A stretch of DNA of 6,905 bases. Source: JAJRVH01 sp964505995 (GTDB lineage: Bacteria; Pseudomonadota; Zetaproteobacteria; Mariprofundales; Mariprofundaceae). A model generated the notes under the pieces. The model had not been told where the DNA came from, ran no database searches, and worked only from the letters and a program-made list of their open reading frames with translations. Positions 6,311 to 6,905 of this stretch are shown piece by piece (positions within the stretch are counted from its first letter, which is position 1; each line of letters begins with the position of its first letter). The stretch lies in assembly GCA_964505995.1 (NCBI GenBank), contig CAZDLB010000089.1, positions 1 through 6,905 of the forward strand, in the 5' to 3' direction. Both the position numbers and the translations under genes were made by a program.

Positions 6311-6338
6311 AAGTTAGCAATTCAGCAACGCAAATCAA
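6311..6338 (-). promoter_or_regulatory. Candidate sigma70 promoter for prfB
   Basis: TTGATT (6333-6338, overlapping the aroK stop codon) is followed after 16 bp by TAACTT (6311-6316) preceded by TG one base away, an extended -10 feature. It is the only AT-rich part of the 79-bp aroK-prfB spacer. Matches to consensus are four and three of six, so this is tentative; prfB could also be read through from aroK. Confidence 0.35.
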
Positions 6339-6871
6339 CCGGCACGCCAGCGAGTCAGAAACTCTAGAATGGCCTGCAGCGCCTCCTTCTTCTTCATGTC
6401 GCCGCGCGGCAGCACGAAATCGGCGCATTCCCGATACAGCGGATCGCGGATGCGCGCCAGCTCCCGCAGCCTGTTCAGCGTATCGGTGCCGGCAATCAGC
6501 GGGCGGTTCGTATCGCCCTCGATGCGCCGGGCCAGAAACTCCGGCGCGGCCTTCAGCCAGATCACCGGCGGATGTTCTCTGAGCAGCCGCCGGTTCTCCT
6601 CGCGCATGACGATGCCGCCGCCGGTCGCCAGCACGGCGGGACGGCCGACCGTATCCTTCAGAACCTCGGTCTCGAGATCGCGGAAGCCCTGCTCGCCGAC
6701 ATCCGCGAAGATCTCGGGGATCGAACGGCCGGCCCGCTCGACGATCAGCTCATCCAGATCCAGCAGCGGCAGATCCAGCGCCTTCGCCAGCCGGCGCCCG
6801 ATGCTGCTCTTGCCCGAACCCATCAGGCCAATCAGAATCGGATGGATGCCGCTCAGGGAACTATCTTTCAT
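6335..6871 (-). CDS. aroK: Shikimate kinase
   Basis: This 178-residue cytoplasmic enzyme phosphorylates shikimate at the 3-hydroxyl using ATP, the fifth step of chorismate and aromatic amino acid synthesis. Motifs in order are Walker A GLMGSGKS (15-22), DLD with Asp38 and Asp40 for Mg2+/shikimate, GEQGFRDLE (59-67) with the shikimate-binding Arg64, GGG (84-86), the lid sequence NRPL with Arg123, and RDPLYRECA (142-150). Length is normal and no key residue is missing. I choose ATG 6871, with GAGGG 6 nt upstream (6878-6882); an in-frame GTG at 6874 adds one residue and is equally readable. aroB does not follow here, unlike the common aroK-aroB pair. The paralogue name aroL is possible, but aroK is the usual choice. 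Confidence 0.96.
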   Translation of the reverse strand: MKDSSLSGIHPILIGLMGSGKSSIGRRLAKALDLPLLDLDELIVERAGRSIPEIFADVGEQGFRDLETEVLKDTVGRPAVLATGGGIVMREENRRLLREHPPVIWLKAAPEFLARRIEGDTNRPLIAGTDTLNRLRELARIRDPLYRECADFVLPRGDMKKKEALQAILEFLTRWRAG

Positions 6872-6905
6872 CACCAGCCCTCACTGGCGCGCAACGCTGC
6901 GCCAA

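Noticed and set aside
5172..6317. Plus-strand open frame of about 381 codons
   Set aside because: It is entirely antisense to prfB; its His/Leu/Gly/Ala-rich translation is the mirror of prfB codon use and has no motif.
6885..6904. Inverted repeat TGGCGC/GCGCCA at the right edge
   Set aside because: It is only 6 bp in GC-rich DNA with no T run, possibly inside an upstream coding sequence; likely chance.
1..6905. CRISPR arrays, insertion sequences, tandem repeats
   Set aside because: I saw no regularly spaced repeats, transposase-like proteins or terminal inverted repeats; nearly all of the window is occupied by coding sequence.

Overview
The window is GC-rich bacterial DNA. Every gene I can support lies on the minus strand, so it is best read from the high coordinates downward. 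SspA, an RF2 gene (prfB) with a programmed +1 frameshift, and a 'thermostable hemolysin' family protein together suggest a proteobacterium, most likely gammaproteobacterial. I cannot name a genus. A run of exactly 100 N (2809-2908) is an assembly gap inside one gene.

Housekeeping half (6905 down to about 4420). aroK (shikimate kinase) comes first, then prfB. The frame-0 start of prfB (ATG at 6255) is followed after 28 codons by an in-frame UGA inside a CUU UGA C slippery site with an internal Shine-Dalgarno, so RF2 controls its own synthesis. prfB ends at a short GC hairpin plus T tract (5066-5083). Next is an sspA-like gene encoding a GST-fold, RNA-polymerase-associated regulator, with an unusual CxxC near its N terminus.

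Accessory half (4317 down to 170). Five genes are packed as a translationally coupled operon: a T_hemolysin-family protein, an AMP-dependent acyl ligase (interrupted by the gap), a heme-oxygenase-like (TenA/UndA/CADD-type) putative di-iron oxidase, a short-chain dehydrogenase/reductase, and an exported TPR protein. The junctions are TGATG, ATGA, ATGA and TAA-G-ATG. The content suggests activation, oxidation and reduction of a carboxylic or fatty acid, with a GNAT-like protein and a periplasmic TPR partner. The product is unknown. This is the most interesting part of the window. The ligase also has Arg where the catalytic A10 lysine normally sits.

Left end. After the operon there is a probable intrinsic terminator (100-144), then a sigma70-like promoter with a GC-rich discriminator, then the 5' two-thirds of a tRNA-Glu(UUC) gene that runs off the window at base 1.
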